Assembly (NCBI GenBank): GCA_021772465.1 | Contig: JAJFLX010000017.1 | Span: 62,001-126,000, forward strand | DNA from: Chlamydiota bacterium | GTDB taxonomy: Bacteria > Chlamydiota > Chlamydiia > Chlamydiales > JAAKFR01 | Length of the DNA stretch: 64,000 nt | Direction: 5' to 3' | In this document: positions 18,802 through 26,984 of the stretch, piece by piece | How the letters are laid out: every line of letters starts with the position of its first letter | Numbering within the stretch: position 1 is the first letter of the stretch | Notes under the pieces: generated by a model | What the model was told of the DNA's origin: nothing | The model's database searches: none | The model's input: only the letters and a program-made list of their open reading frames with translations | Program-made: the position numbers and the translations under genes

Positions 18802-19716
18802 ATGGGCATCTTTTTTGTTGTTCTTGCGGGCTTACTCGCATCAATTAGCAATTTTTGTATGAGACGGAGTATCGATTCGGGAGGATCGAGCAAGGCCTAC
18901 TTGGTCGTGCAGCTCACCTTCTCTTTACTGGTGATGATCCTGCTCGGTCCTGTAAGGACGGGAGATTACACGTGGAGCTGGCCTCCAGTTTGGATAGGTC
19001 TTTTCGGTGGGGTGTTTTTCGGTCTTTTAATGTGGGGACTGGGCAAAAGTTTGGAGCATGGTCCTCCAGGACTCACCTTTGCTGCTCTCAATTCTTCTAC
19101 AGTAGCCCCTGCGATTGTTATGACCTTGCTTTTTGGCTCTCTTTTTGGTCACAGCTACTCTTTGACGAATGGGTTGGGTTCCTCAATTGTTGTTTTAGGA
19201 CTTGTCTGGGCGGGGTGGACTTCACAAAGAAACGAAAACAGACCGATTTGGCTTTTCTACATCGGCTTAATTATCATTGTGCATACCATTTTTCTCGCCT
19301 TTTTGCAGTGGTGGGCACTTATTTTAAAACCGGGACTTCCCCCCTCTGCTCTGCTCCCCTTTCACCTAAGTTCGGAGCACATTCAGTGGTTCATGCCTGC
19401 CGTGCTTTTCACGGGGGCAGCTTTTCAGTGGGTGGTCTATATTGCCAAAAGACACCGTTTGCCTAAGGGGTCTGAGGTCTACTTTGGGATTCTTGGGGGG
19501 ATCACAAATGGGGCGTGTACCTTCTTTCTAATCTTAGCTCCTCAGGTGGGAGCGGCATGGGAGAATGCTATGATTTTCCCCATCTTTTCGGTGAGTATTA
19601 TTTTGATTTGCAACGCCTGGGCTCAGATTATCTACAGTGAGAGGGTCAACTGGTGGGCGAATGGACTCTGTGTAGCGGGTTTGATTGTCGGCACAATCGC
19701 TTGGCAGTCGCTTTAG
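18802..19716 (+). CDS. DMT/EamA-like multi-helix permease
   Basis: 304 residues, about ten hydrophobic helices, with the size and layout of drug/metabolite (EamA-like) transporters. The first helix (FFVVLAGLLASISNFCM) starts right at the N-terminus and the end reads CVAGLIVGTIAWQSL, the usual terminal helix. The two halves do not look clearly repeated, so the family is tentative, and a glucose/ribose-porter-like fold is another option. Substrate unknown. The stop overlaps the convergent TPR gene by four bases. Confidence 0.65.
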   Translation: MGIFFVVLAGLLASISNFCMRRSIDSGGSSKAYLVVQLTFSLLVMILLGPVRTGDYTWSWPPVWIGLFGGVFFGLLMWGLGKSLEHGPPGLTFAALNSSTVAPAIVMTLLFGSLFGHSYSLTNGLGSSIVVLGLVWAGWTSQRNENRPIWLFYIGLIIIVHTIFLAFLQWWALILKPGLPPSALLPFHLSSEHIQWFMPAVLFTGAAFQWVVYIAKRHRLPKGSEVYFGILGGITNGACTFFLILAPQVGAAWENAMIFPIFSVSIILICNAWAQIIYSERVNWWANGLCVAGLIVGTIAWQSL

Positions 19717-20735
19717 AGATCGTAAGAGCCGTAGAAGCGGATCAGATTCTCAGCCTTGCGGTAGTTGGTTCTTTGAAGGAGTTCATAGATTCGAAGTCCC
19801 TTTGCATTCATTCCCTGTTGGAAATAGAGCATCCCCAGCTTGAAGAGGGTGTCTTTATCATCGGGGCGGAGCTTTAATACGATTTCATACTCGTGGATTT
19901 CTTTTTCAGGCATCTGCAAGTCGTGGTAGGAGTAGGCGAGCTGCACATGTACCCAAGGATCATCGGGAGCATAGTCGTTGAGGATCCGAAACTCTTCGAT
20001 AGCTCGCTCTGCTGTCGCTCGAAAGGTCCTTTGCATCTCATCGGAGTACCGCTCTGGGGGAATCCAGTGCTCCTCATCGAAGCTGTGGTATTTGCGAGGA
20101 TCTGCGTAAATACTTGAAAGGGTCACGTAAGCATTTGCTAAAGCGGCGTGCACCTCCAAGTGAGTCGGCTCTGCTTTGACTACTTTTAAGTGCTCCTCCA
20201 CGGCTGTCATCAGAAGCAGCTCTTTCAAGCGATGAAAATCTTTCCAGTGGCAGAAGCACCCAAATTTTTCGAGTGTCGGCTTGAGTGATTTAAAGAGCGC
20301 TGGAGGGGAATAGATCTGGTATTCTCTCTCGTGTAACGTCGCTGCAAATTTTCCCGCTGCATTTGCTAAAGCGATATGATGCTCGGGAATCCCTTCTTGG
20401 TAGCTGATCAGCTCCTTGCAACGCCAGAGGTAGGCTTCGCACAAATCCATAAGCTGGTCGGGCCGCTTAGCTTGCAAGTAGAGTCTAAGAACAAAATAGG
20501 AGAAGAGGGTAAGAAAAAATATGGCTAGTGTGAAAGCTAAGATGTTGGACTCAGAAAGGAGCGCAAAAAACGAGACAAAAAGAGCGATTTCTAGGGCTGC
20601 AATGAGAAAAAATGCAACATGGAAGAGGATTGATAAGTGAAGAAGGCGGTGGAGTCTCTGCTCTGTGGGGTCCCAGAGCTTCGAAACTTGGCTGTGGAAT
20701 TGATGCTTATCAAACGCAACGTTTGCACTACTCAT
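19713..20735 (-). CDS. Membrane-anchored TPR protein
   Basis: 340 residues from the ATG at 20735, which lies within the last codons of the upstream gene; a further ATG eight codons earlier is possible. Two adjacent hydrophobic helices (about 42-90) anchor it, and the C-terminal half, from about 185, contains TPR-like units ending in EIHEYEIVLKLRPDDKDTLF. It should face the cytoplasm or periplasm with its repeat domain. It overlaps the next TPR gene, so the two probably form an operon and may work together as a scaffold. Function unknown. Confidence 0.65.
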   Translation of the reverse strand: MSSANVAFDKHQFHSQVSKLWDPTEQRLHRLLHLSILFHVAFFLIAALEIALFVSFFALLSESNILAFTLAIFFLTLFSYFVLRLYLQAKRPDQLMDLCEAYLWRCKELISYQEGIPEHHIALANAAGKFAATLHEREYQIYSPPALFKSLKPTLEKFGCFCHWKDFHRLKELLLMTAVEEHLKVVKAEPTHLEVHAALANAYVTLSSIYADPRKYHSFDEEHWIPPERYSDEMQRTFRATAERAIEEFRILNDYAPDDPWVHVQLAYSYHDLQMPEKEIHEYEIVLKLRPDDKDTLFKLGMLYFQQGMNAKGLRIYELLQRTNYRKAENLIRFYGSYDL

Positions 20736-22557
20736 CGTCTTCAAATGATTCAGCTGCATCGATTTGAGCTAGATGCTTCTCTTGCTCTTGTGATGCAAAA
20801 ATCTGACTCAAAACAAGCGCTTTGTGTGTGTGCTCATCTAGCTCTCCTAGACGAGCGAGCAGCTCTTCAGCTCGTTGGTACTCTCCTAATTGAAAAGCAG
20901 AAAGACCTACCAAACGCAAAGCTCTATCATTGGTTGGATCGAGCTTGAGCACCCAGTTGGCATGAGATTTTGCGAGCCCATAGTTGTGCACTTTGTAGAG
21001 ATATTCTGCATCAGCTAGGTGGTTAGCGAGTTTGCTTGCCGATAGAAGTTCTTGTTTGTTCACCTGGAACTTCTCCAATGCATCATAGATCAATGAGAGC
21101 CGACCGATCAGATTGCTATTTTCAGCTTGCTTGTAGAGAGAGGTAAGAAAAGCGACAAGGTGATCTTCCATCGCCTCTTTCTCATCGGTGAGCTTCAACG
21201 CCATCTCCATCACACGCGCCGCTTTTTGTTCTTGCCCTCCATTTTGCCAGAAGAGTTGGGCATTCTCCATCATACCGATAGCTAGGCGCTCTTTTTGCTG
21301 TGTGCTTTGTCCTAAAGTATCCCAAAAATCGAGGAGCTGCCGTGTGCTGCCCAAGGAGAGGGTGTCACGCTTCACAGCTTGGAAAATCTCATTTGCTGTG
21401 AGCAGTGCAATCTGTTTAGCTGCAACTCTTGGAGAGGGAGAGACAGCTTCAACCATCGACCAGAGCTCTGCGATATCTTCTATCTGTCCCTCTTTAAGCC
21501 CTAAAGCAATTCCCTCGATGAGTCGGTTACTAAGGGTGCCATGAAAAGAGGAGCCCAAAAAGTCTTTTCGGATCATTTGGCAAAGCCCGGTGTCCCGCTC
21601 TTTAATCAGCCGATCTGCAAGCGTTTGAGCTAATGAGTTGACGCGCTCTTTTGCGCCCCAATCTTGCAGGGTATGCACAAAATCGAGTCCCCATTTTTGG
21701 TATTCGGGGCCTAGATTTGAGCTTAAAAGTGCCTCTGCTGCGAGGCTTACATCTTTTGAGACCAGACTCCGTTCACGGTTGAATTGCTCATGCAGTCCAG
21801 CGCGGTCGAAGTAGAAACGGGCGAGTTTGTAGTATGACCCTCTCTGGTCGAGAGGAATGTGGTTAGACTCTTTTAAATAGGTGTGGCCTAGAAGAAGAGT
21901 CGCTAGAGGATGAAGATCTGAGTTTTGGTGGCTCTCGAGCTCGAGAAGCTCTCTCCCTTTAAGGATATCGCCTTGCTCGGTCATGCAATGAGCCATATGG
22001 AGCTGTCTCCATGAAAGCGGAAAAAAGTGTTCGACCATCGATTCCACCCATCCACTTCCCCCCTCTGTCGCTTCTGCGTTGAAGTGGTTCCAAGCGCGGA
22101 GGGCCTCTCCATATTCAGCGGTCAAATAACTACGAAGTCCTTCAAAGAACGTCATGACAGAGCTTTGGCCTGTGAGACGTGAGGCGCGGTCGATGAGAGG
22201 GGAGAGCTCTCTCTCTTCGAAGTAGGCGTTGCTCGCTTGCGCAAGAAGCGCTTCTATCAGAGCAGCATCTGAGCTCTTCCCACCCGTGTGATTGAGCACC
22301 GATTGAAAGTAGCGGTCGCTCTCATCGAACCGTCCGCGGGCCTGCTCTAGATATCCTCTGTAGAGGGCAATAGGGAAAGTCATGGGCTGCGTTGCGAGTC
22401 GTCCAAGTGTCTCTTCAGCAGCCGCAAAATTTCGCTCTTGGAGCTGCGTGAGTGCTCTATCGGCACTCGCTTGAGGATTGGGCTTGAAAAGAAAGTAAGA
22501 CCCCGACGCGCAGAGCGCGAAAAGAGTAGCAACTAGTAGCAATCGTTTTGTGAGCAT
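20728..22557 (-). CDS. Membrane-anchored large TPR protein
   Basis: 609 residues from the ATG at 22557, chosen because GGAGGG lies six bases ahead; an ATG seven codons upstream has no such site. An N-terminal anchor or uncleaved signal (MLTKRLLLVATLFALCASG) leads into a long helical protein with scattered TPR units, clearest near the C-terminus (YHNYGLAKSHANWVLKLDP type, then RALRLVGLSAFQLGEYQRAEE). The last residues are very acidic. First gene of a two-gene unit with the TPR protein that follows. Exported scaffold, function unknown. Confidence 0.68.
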   Translation of the reverse strand: MLTKRLLLVATLFALCASGSYFLFKPNPQASADRALTQLQERNFAAAEETLGRLATQPMTFPIALYRGYLEQARGRFDESDRYFQSVLNHTGGKSSDAALIEALLAQASNAYFEERELSPLIDRASRLTGQSSVMTFFEGLRSYLTAEYGEALRAWNHFNAEATEGGSGWVESMVEHFFPLSWRQLHMAHCMTEQGDILKGRELLELESHQNSDLHPLATLLLGHTYLKESNHIPLDQRGSYYKLARFYFDRAGLHEQFNRERSLVSKDVSLAAEALLSSNLGPEYQKWGLDFVHTLQDWGAKERVNSLAQTLADRLIKERDTGLCQMIRKDFLGSSFHGTLSNRLIEGIALGLKEGQIEDIAELWSMVEAVSPSPRVAAKQIALLTANEIFQAVKRDTLSLGSTRQLLDFWDTLGQSTQQKERLAIGMMENAQLFWQNGGQEQKAARVMEMALKLTDEKEAMEDHLVAFLTSLYKQAENSNLIGRLSLIYDALEKFQVNKQELLSASKLANHLADAEYLYKVHNYGLAKSHANWVLKLDPTNDRALRLVGLSAFQLGEYQRAEELLARLGELDEHTHKALVLSQIFASQEQEKHLAQIDAAESFEDDE

Positions 22558-22713
22558 AATACCCTCCAAGCTCCACATAGTATAGAGTGCAGCAGTTTAC
22601 TGCAAAAAAAAAGTTGGCTTAAGAAAATGTTAATGTTAGGTGGTGCAGAACAAAACCGATGCACAAATAATAACGTCGTGTTAAAAGCAAAGAGACAACT
22701 TAGGAGAGTGAGG

Positions 22714-23424
22714 ATGACCCAGAAAAAGAGCTTACTTTTGATTGAAGACGAGGAAGACATTGCGGCTTTAATCAAGCTTCAGGCTGATATCTCAGGCTAC
22801 AAGCTACATGCGGAGACTGACGGAGTGAACGGCCTTCGTTCGATAGAGCGAGAGAAGCCTGACCTTGTGATTCTCGATATCATGCTTCCTGGATTCAATG
22901 GTCTGGATATTTGCCGGAAGATGAAACACAGTCCTGAGCTGAAGAACATCCCTGTGATCATCATTTCAGCTAAAAACGAAGAGCTCGATGTCGTCTTGGG
23001 TTTAGAGCTTGGCGCAGATGACTACGTTGCGAAACCTTTTTCTCCCAAAATTCTCTTCTCACGCATCAAAGCCGTACTGCGCAGGGGTCGTGAGCCGCAG
23101 AAAGTGAGTAAAGTACTCACTTTTGGAGATTTCACTTTAGAGATTGACCGCTATCTTGTGCGCAAAAAAGATAAATACATCCCTGTCACGCTCTCTGAGT
23201 TTGGTATATTACGCCGATTTTTGGTCAATCGGGGAAAGGTGCTCACACGAAACCAGCTCCTCGATGATGTGCAAAATGACGACGCCTTTATCATGGATCG
23301 CAACATTGACGTGCACATTGCTTCTTTGCGTAAGAAATTAGGTCCTAATTTTCATTGGATTGAGACTGTGCGTGGAGTGGGCTATCGCTTCAAGGAAGAA
23401 GAAGAGGCTTTGAGCAGTTTGTAG
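22714..23424 (+). CDS. OmpR/PhoB-family response regulator
   Basis: 236 residues from the ATG with TAGGAG upstream; earlier in-frame starts have no ribosome site. The receiver domain has the acidic pocket (EDEED), the phospho-acceptor in LVILDIMLP, the conserved Thr/Ser position (IIISAK) and the Lys in VAKPF. A winged-helix DNA-binding domain follows, with VTLSEFGILRRFL and the terminal RGVGYRF. All phosphorylation residues are present, unlike ChxR, the atypical OmpR-type regulator of Chlamydia. No histidine kinase gene is adjacent, so it is an orphan here. The 3' end overlaps the convergent small gene by 43 bases. Confidence 0.9.
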   Translation: MTQKKSLLLIEDEEDIAALIKLQADISGYKLHAETDGVNGLRSIEREKPDLVILDIMLPGFNGLDICRKMKHSPELKNIPVIIISAKNEELDVVLGLELGADDYVAKPFSPKILFSRIKAVLRRGREPQKVSKVLTFGDFTLEIDRYLVRKKDKYIPVTLSEFGILRRFLVNRGKVLTRNQLLDDVQNDDAFIMDRNIDVHIASLRKKLGPNFHWIETVRGVGYRFKEEEEALSSL

Positions 23425-23714
23425 AGGGTCGCTGCAACGCAAGCAGCGAGGAGGATCCCGACTGTGACATAGGGAAAAGAGAGGCTCTCTTGTTTAACGT
23501 TCTTCACTTGAAATTTCCCTTCGACGTAGATTCCCGATAGTGTGACAGGCTGACCCTGCCGATACTCTTTTAGGTCCCCTTCGAGAGGGAGTGCTCCGTT
23601 TTTCTGTAGGCAACACGATTTCATAAATGGCTCTTTGCATAGAAACCACGCTCCGTTTTCGTCTTGCGTTAGAAACCCTTTAGGTTGTGTAGCTAAATTG
23701 CTGGAGTGGGTCAC
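23382..23714 (-). CDS. Small membrane protein, Inc-cluster member
   Basis: 110 residues from a GTG with GAGAG just upstream. The N-terminal two thirds are soluble with four cysteines and a short beta-like segment (VTLSGIYVEGKFQVKNV). One C-terminal helix (VTVGILLAACVAATLY) ends in a Ser/Lys tail. It overlaps the upstream membrane gene by 35 bases and the convergent regulator by 43, so the reading is compact. I do not recognise a family. Confidence 0.5.
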   Translation of the reverse strand: MTHSSNLATQPKGFLTQDENGAWFLCKEPFMKSCCLQKNGALPLEGDLKEYRQGQPVTLSGIYVEGKFQVKNVKQESLSFPYVTVGILLAACVAATLYKLLKASSSSLKR

Positions 23715-24291
23715 TTTTTCTCTCTAGCTGTTTTTCAAGCGATCGTATCATCCTTTTATGGTCGACTGCAAGGATAGCGCCAATTCCCACCAGGCTTGCA
23801 ATGCCTACGGTGCCCATTTGCCAGTAAGTCACTGAGTGGGTGTTCATCAATTGCTGTAGCTGAGGGTTTTTTGAAGTAAGATAGATAAGTCCACTCAAGC
23901 AGAGAAGAGAGCACACGGTGAGGCTGTATTTTATCACTTTGTCCGATGAGAGTTTTTCAAGGGCTCCCTCTAAGCACATCCCTCCATTTTCTTCTTTCCA
24001 CTTCTTGGACTTATACTGCTTGTAGAGTGGAAACAAGAGGGTCGATCCTCCTGCAACAACACCTATGGGTAGGCCGATGTAGATAAAGGCATTTCGAACG
24101 GAGCTGGTTTGGTTGGCAACACTCCATCCCTGATTTAGAAGGCGATGGGCTCCTGAGTTTAAATGGTAGGCTGCTACTGTGCTTCCAACAAATGCGATAA
24201 GCACAAGGGCGCCACCGATAGCTCCTTTCGTTTTTGCTCCCAAATGGATTTTTTGATGTGGGAGGCATCGAGAATTCAGTTTTATAAGCAT
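23680..24291 (-). CDS. Four-helix Inc-like membrane protein
   Basis: 203 residues from the ATG with AAGGA seven bases ahead. Two helical hairpins, GGALVLIAFVGSTVAAYHL with FIYIGLPIGVVAGGSTLLF, and a second pair near 125-180, alternate with charged segments. Paired hydrophobic lobes of this kind are the hallmark of chlamydial inclusion-membrane (Inc) proteins, which are type III secreted and sit in the vacuole membrane facing the host. That assignment is inference from shape, not homology. It lies in a run of seven such genes. Confidence 0.55.
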   Translation of the reverse strand: MLIKLNSRCLPHQKIHLGAKTKGAIGGALVLIAFVGSTVAAYHLNSGAHRLLNQGWSVANQTSSVRNAFIYIGLPIGVVAGGSTLLFPLYKQYKSKKWKEENGGMCLEGALEKLSSDKVIKYSLTVCSLLCLSGLIYLTSKNPQLQQLMNTHSVTYWQMGTVGIASLVGIGAILAVDHKRMIRSLEKQLERKSDPLQQFSYTT

Positions 24292-24307
24292 TATACGTTC
24301 CTTATTT

Positions 24308-24694
24308 TTAGAGTCCTGTGTAGACATTTCGTGGTGTTAATAAGCTGCGCTCTGGAGAGGTGATAGGGGGTCTAAAAATGGCTTTGATTCTCTCGTTTAC
24401 GCCAAAAAATTTCTGTTTTTTCAACTGTTGAATAACCAAAAATCCTCCTCCAAAAGCGGTGGCATTCAATAAGGCTAAGTACCCTTTATGAGCTGTTTGA
24501 GTTGAAAAGGCTCGGTTCATGAGTTCCTGGAAGTGTTCTGCATGGGTGTACTCTACCAGAATCGTGCTCAGCGTCGCAAGAATTGCCAAGCTGATCCCTA
24601 GACGCACATATTCTTTTCTTCGCGCTCGCAGGTCCTCTCCACCTTCTAAATGGTAGTTAAAAGAATTCTTCTTAACCTCAATACAATTACCCAT
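24308..24694 (-). CDS. Two-helix Inc-like membrane protein
   Basis: 128 residues with hydrophobic helices at about 31-47 (LGISLAILATLSTILVEY) and 73-90 (YLALLNATAFGGGFLVI), joined by a short polar loop. Short charged tails flank them. The bilobed hydrophobicity fits an Inc-type protein. It ends 17 bases ahead of the next gene in the same direction, and the intergenic DNA upstream is very AT-rich, where a promoter may lie. No homologue is recognised. Confidence 0.55.
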   Translation of the reverse strand: MGNCIEVKKNSFNYHLEGGEDLRARRKEYVRLGISLAILATLSTILVEYTHAEHFQELMNRAFSTQTAHKGYLALLNATAFGGGFLVIQQLKKQKFFGVNERIKAIFRPPITSPERSLLTPRNVYTGL

Positions 24695-24766
24695 ATTAAA
24701 CCCTTTGTTTTCGTTTAGGTCTAATTATAGCAATTAAATTTTAATTTTTAATAAAGTAAACGTTAA

Positions 24767-25078
24767 TTATAAATTAAGTTTTGAACGGTGTACTCTGAGA
24801 GTTGCGCTTCGGGTGGCAAGGAGGGTTCCGAGGGCTAAGGTGTAGCAGAGTGTGGAGGGGAGGGGTTTAGTGAGAGAGGAGAGGCCTACGATGTGGTGTA
24901 GAGTGACGAGCAGGGCTCCGATGGCTGTGATCGATGTGATGAGGATGGCTTGGAAGAGGTTTTTATTTCGATCGGCCCATGAGTTATGTAGGGCTCTTTC
25001 TAGTGGGATGCCGGTGTCGTGGTCGATCTCTTTGTTGTGGGGGTGGGGGTTTGGAAGTGGGGGTAATAGGCAACGCAT
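24767..25078 (-). CDS. Small two-helix Inc-like membrane protein
   Basis: 103 residues with two hydrophobic segments (QAILITSITAIGALLVTLHH and TLCYTLALGTLLATR) and a His/Pro-rich N-terminus. There is no ribosome site, and the ATG falls inside an inverted repeat (CGCATAGGG / CCCTATGCG, about 25075-25103), so translation may be controlled or weak. A decayed copy at 26020-26147 keeps the N-terminal codons and the NxWxDRNKxxFQA block. This suggests the frame was under coding selection in at least one copy. Confidence 0.45.
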   Translation of the reverse strand: MRCLLPPLPNPHPHNKEIDHDTGIPLERALHNSWADRNKNLFQAILITSITAIGALLVTLHHIVGLSSLTKPLPSTLCYTLALGTLLATRSATLRVHRSKLNL

Positions 25079-25143
25079 AGGGGGACGGAGTCTACCCTAT
25101 GCGCTGCTGATATTCAAAGAAAAATAGCGACCTAGATTTCTTT
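25059..25143. repeat. Duplicated segment, copy 1 (5' end of small Inc-like gene)
   Basis: About 85 bases that recur at 26113-26193 with few changes, including the inverted repeat CGCATAGGG ... CCCTATGCG and the block AATAGCGACCTAGATTTCTT. They mark one end of the segmental duplication of this cluster. Confidence 0.8.
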
Positions 25144-25160
25144 CTACCGCTTATCAGATT

Positions 25161-25889
25161 TTACATACCAAGGGGCAAACCCTCCGCCATGGCATTGAAG
25201 AGGTGATCTACTTCATCTACATGCCTATTATATGGACGATAAATTTGCTGAGGGCGGGGCGTAGCAGCGTTCACAGGGGGCGCATTTTGTCGATCTGCCT
25301 GCTGAGGAGCGCTCTCACTTTGACCTGATCCGTGAGAAGCTTGCTCTTCGCCAGCCTCGCTACCGGAAGTGGACACGGAAAAAGACGCAGGACCAGATTC
25401 GCTACCACTTAGGTCGGAAAAAGCGCCGGTCCAGGGATTAGGTTTATTTGCCCTACCGGCCTGCTGTGTTGCCCCATCATTGTTACTAGCATTATCGGTT
25501 TTTTCTGTGCGTTTTAAGGAGGGTGTTTTTTTTCCAATAGTTTTAACGGCTTTAGGCCCATACTTCACACCTGCTCCAATCAAGGCAACACCACCTAATG
25601 TTCCTGCTACAGTCGCCATCATGGCTCCACCTGAATATCTGCCTGAGTTCCACCAACTCGTCATCTTTGGACCGAGTGTACCCATATCTTGACCTAGCTG
25701 CTTGAAGCCTGCTGCATTGAGCTGGTAGTGGCCTCCGTAGCGCATAGCAATGGCGCCCACCCCAAGCAGTGCGGCAGCTACTACAAGCGAAAGTGAGCTC
25801 CACTTCGCAACGCGTAGGGTTGTGGCGTGCTCAGTTTTGTATTGTGTCCAGCGAGCTTGAAATCGATCTAAATTTATTTTACTTGGCAT
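25161..25889 (-). CDS. Inc-like protein with disordered tail, duplicated family
   Basis: 242 residues. Two hydrophobic lobes, about residues 27-46 (KWSSLSLVVAAALLGVGAIA) and 84-105 (GGAMMATVAGTLGGVALIG), are followed by a long polar tail rich in Ser, Gln, Pro and Ala with no predicted structure. The first ~95 residues are almost identical to those of the gene at 26220, and the block GTLGGVALIGAGVKYGPK recurs in the gene at 26985. A conserved membrane part with an unrelated tail is what would be expected of secreted vacuole-membrane proteins that diversify on the host side. Function unknown. Confidence 0.6.
   Translation of the reverse strand: MPSKINLDRFQARWTQYKTEHATTLRVAKWSSLSLVVAAALLGVGAIAMRYGGHYQLNAAGFKQLGQDMGTLGPKMTSWWNSGRYSGGAMMATVAGTLGGVALIGAGVKYGPKAVKTIGKKTPSLKRTEKTDNASNNDGATQQAGRANKPNPWTGAFSDLSGSESGPASFSVSTSGSEAGEEQASHGSGQSESAPQQADRQNAPPVNAATPRPQQIYRPYNRHVDEVDHLFNAMAEGLPLGM
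25609..25853. repeat. Duplicated segment, copy 1 (membrane domain)
   Basis: About 245 bases matching 26567-26810 with roughly a dozen differences by eye. It covers the N-terminal membrane domain of the gene at 25161. Identity at third codon positions is nearly as high as elsewhere, so the copy is recent or kept similar by gene conversion. Confidence 0.9.
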
Positions 25890-26019
25890 ATTTGCTTCAT
25901 TTAATAGTTTTTATTAGTTATGTAAAAATTATAACATATTATTTATTAAAGTATTATTAATTAGTTAAAGAAGGAAATATTCAAAAAAAATTATTGTCAG
26001 CTGTTAGGGAAAAACGGCT

Positions 26020-26147
26020 AAATATCGATGTGAAGTAGGGTAGCTTGGAAGCGATATTTATTTCGATCGGGCCAAGGGTTATAGTGGGCTCTTTTTAGGG
26101 CAGTCAGGCCATGGGGGTAATAAGTAGCGCATAGGGGGACGGAGTCT
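26020..26147 (-). pseudogene. Decayed copy of the small Inc-like gene
   Basis: Read on the minus strand from the ATG at 26147, the sequence begins MRYLLPPWP (against MRCLLPPLP in the gene at 25078). It then loses about a dozen codons and shifts frame, and keeps a block equivalent to RALHNSWADRNKNLFQA (here RAHYNPWPDRNKYRFQA) before an early stop. The C-terminal helix is gone. This remnant lies in the 330-base gap between the genes at 25161 and 26220; the rest of that gap is AT-rich and I see nothing else in it. Confidence 0.7.
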
Positions 26148-26193
26148 TCCCTATGCGCTGCTCATATTCAAAAATAGCGACCTAGATTTCTTT
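26113..26193. repeat. Duplicated segment, copy 2
   Basis: Counterpart of 25059-25143, including the inverted repeat around 26120-26150 and the AATAGCGACCTAGATTTCTT block. Confidence 0.8.
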
Positions 26194-26219
26194 TAACGAT
26201 CGCCAGTTTTTGTTTAGCT

Positions 26220-26840
26220 CTAACTGTTTTCGCTTTCAACTCGTGTATAGCAGCCATGTCTGAAAAACTCTTTGGCACTCTCTTGCATACCTTCAGCTGT
26301 GCGATAGGTGAAAGTTTTTATCTTTTTATGGTGCGTTTTATAGGTAACAAGGGTAGTCTCGCCCTGAGAGCATTCCCTGTAGGAGTTGGTGGGCAGTTTT
26401 CTGAGACTTCGCTGAATAGCATCTTGGCCTCCAGCTTCTTCGACAAACTCATCAGCCCAAGAGTGCATCTCACGTGCTTTACTGTCTTCGAGTCTTTCCT
26501 CGCGCCACTTTTTGATTTTAGGAGGTAACACCATCAAAGCAACTCCACCTGCTGCAGTTCCTATTACAGTCGCCATCATGGCTCCACCTGAATATCTGCC
26601 TGAGTTCCACCAACTCGTCATCTTTGGACCGAGTGTGCCCATGTCCTGGCCTAGCTGCTTGAAGCCTGCTGCATTGAGTTGGTAGTGGCCTCCGTAGCGC
26701 ATAGCAATGGCGCCCACCCCAAGTAGTGCGGCAGCTACTACAAGCGAAAGTGAGCTCCACTTCGCAATGCGAAGGGTTGTGGCGTGCTCTGTTTTGTATT
26801 GTGCCCAGCGGTGGGCAATAGTATTTGTAGGTTCTGACAT
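26220..26840 (-). CDS. Inc-like protein, second copy with a different C-terminus
   Basis: 206 residues. From about residue 12 to 95 it matches the protein at 25161 almost residue for residue (QYKTEHATTLR onward through GGAMMATV). Then the sequences diverge completely: this one continues with a basic, charged domain (PPKIKKWREERLEDSK onward, ending VESENS) instead of the Ser/Pro/Gln tail. The switch point falls just after the second hydrophobic lobe. Probable type III-secreted inclusion-membrane protein by shape; no enzymatic motif seen. Confidence 0.6.
   Translation of the reverse strand: MSEPTNTIAHRWAQYKTEHATTLRIAKWSSLSLVVAAALLGVGAIAMRYGGHYQLNAAGFKQLGQDMGTLGPKMTSWWNSGRYSGGAMMATVIGTAAGGVALMVLPPKIKKWREERLEDSKAREMHSWADEFVEEAGGQDAIQRSLRKLPTNSYRECSQGETTLVTYKTHHKKIKTFTYRTAEGMQESAKEFFRHGCYTRVESENS
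26567..26810. repeat. Duplicated segment, copy 2 (membrane domain)
   Basis: Counterpart of 25609-25853, coding for the shared two-lobed membrane domain of the gene at 26220. Confidence 0.9.
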
Positions 26841-26912
26841 ATTATCTCCTTTTTATTAAACCTGTAACAATTTTAACATATTAGCTGTTAATATTTTATT
26901 AATTTAGTAAAC

Positions 26913-26939
26913 AAAAAAAGGAGCAGGATTTCCTGCTCC
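26913..26939 (-). terminator. Rho-independent terminator
   Basis: Perfect 9-base stem (GGAGCAGGA / TCCTGCTCC, two-base loop) with a run of seven A on its left, which is a U-run for minus-strand transcripts. It ends the transcript of the gene at 26985-27608. Confidence 0.85.
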
Positions 26940-26984
26940 CTTTGAGACTAAGAGAATTAACAATACTAATTGTACAGACTGTGC

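Noticed and set aside
18855..19466. 203-codon open frame inside the permease gene
   Set aside because: Same strand, +2 frame shadow of a clear multi-helix permease; Cys, Arg and His content is typical of out-of-frame reading.
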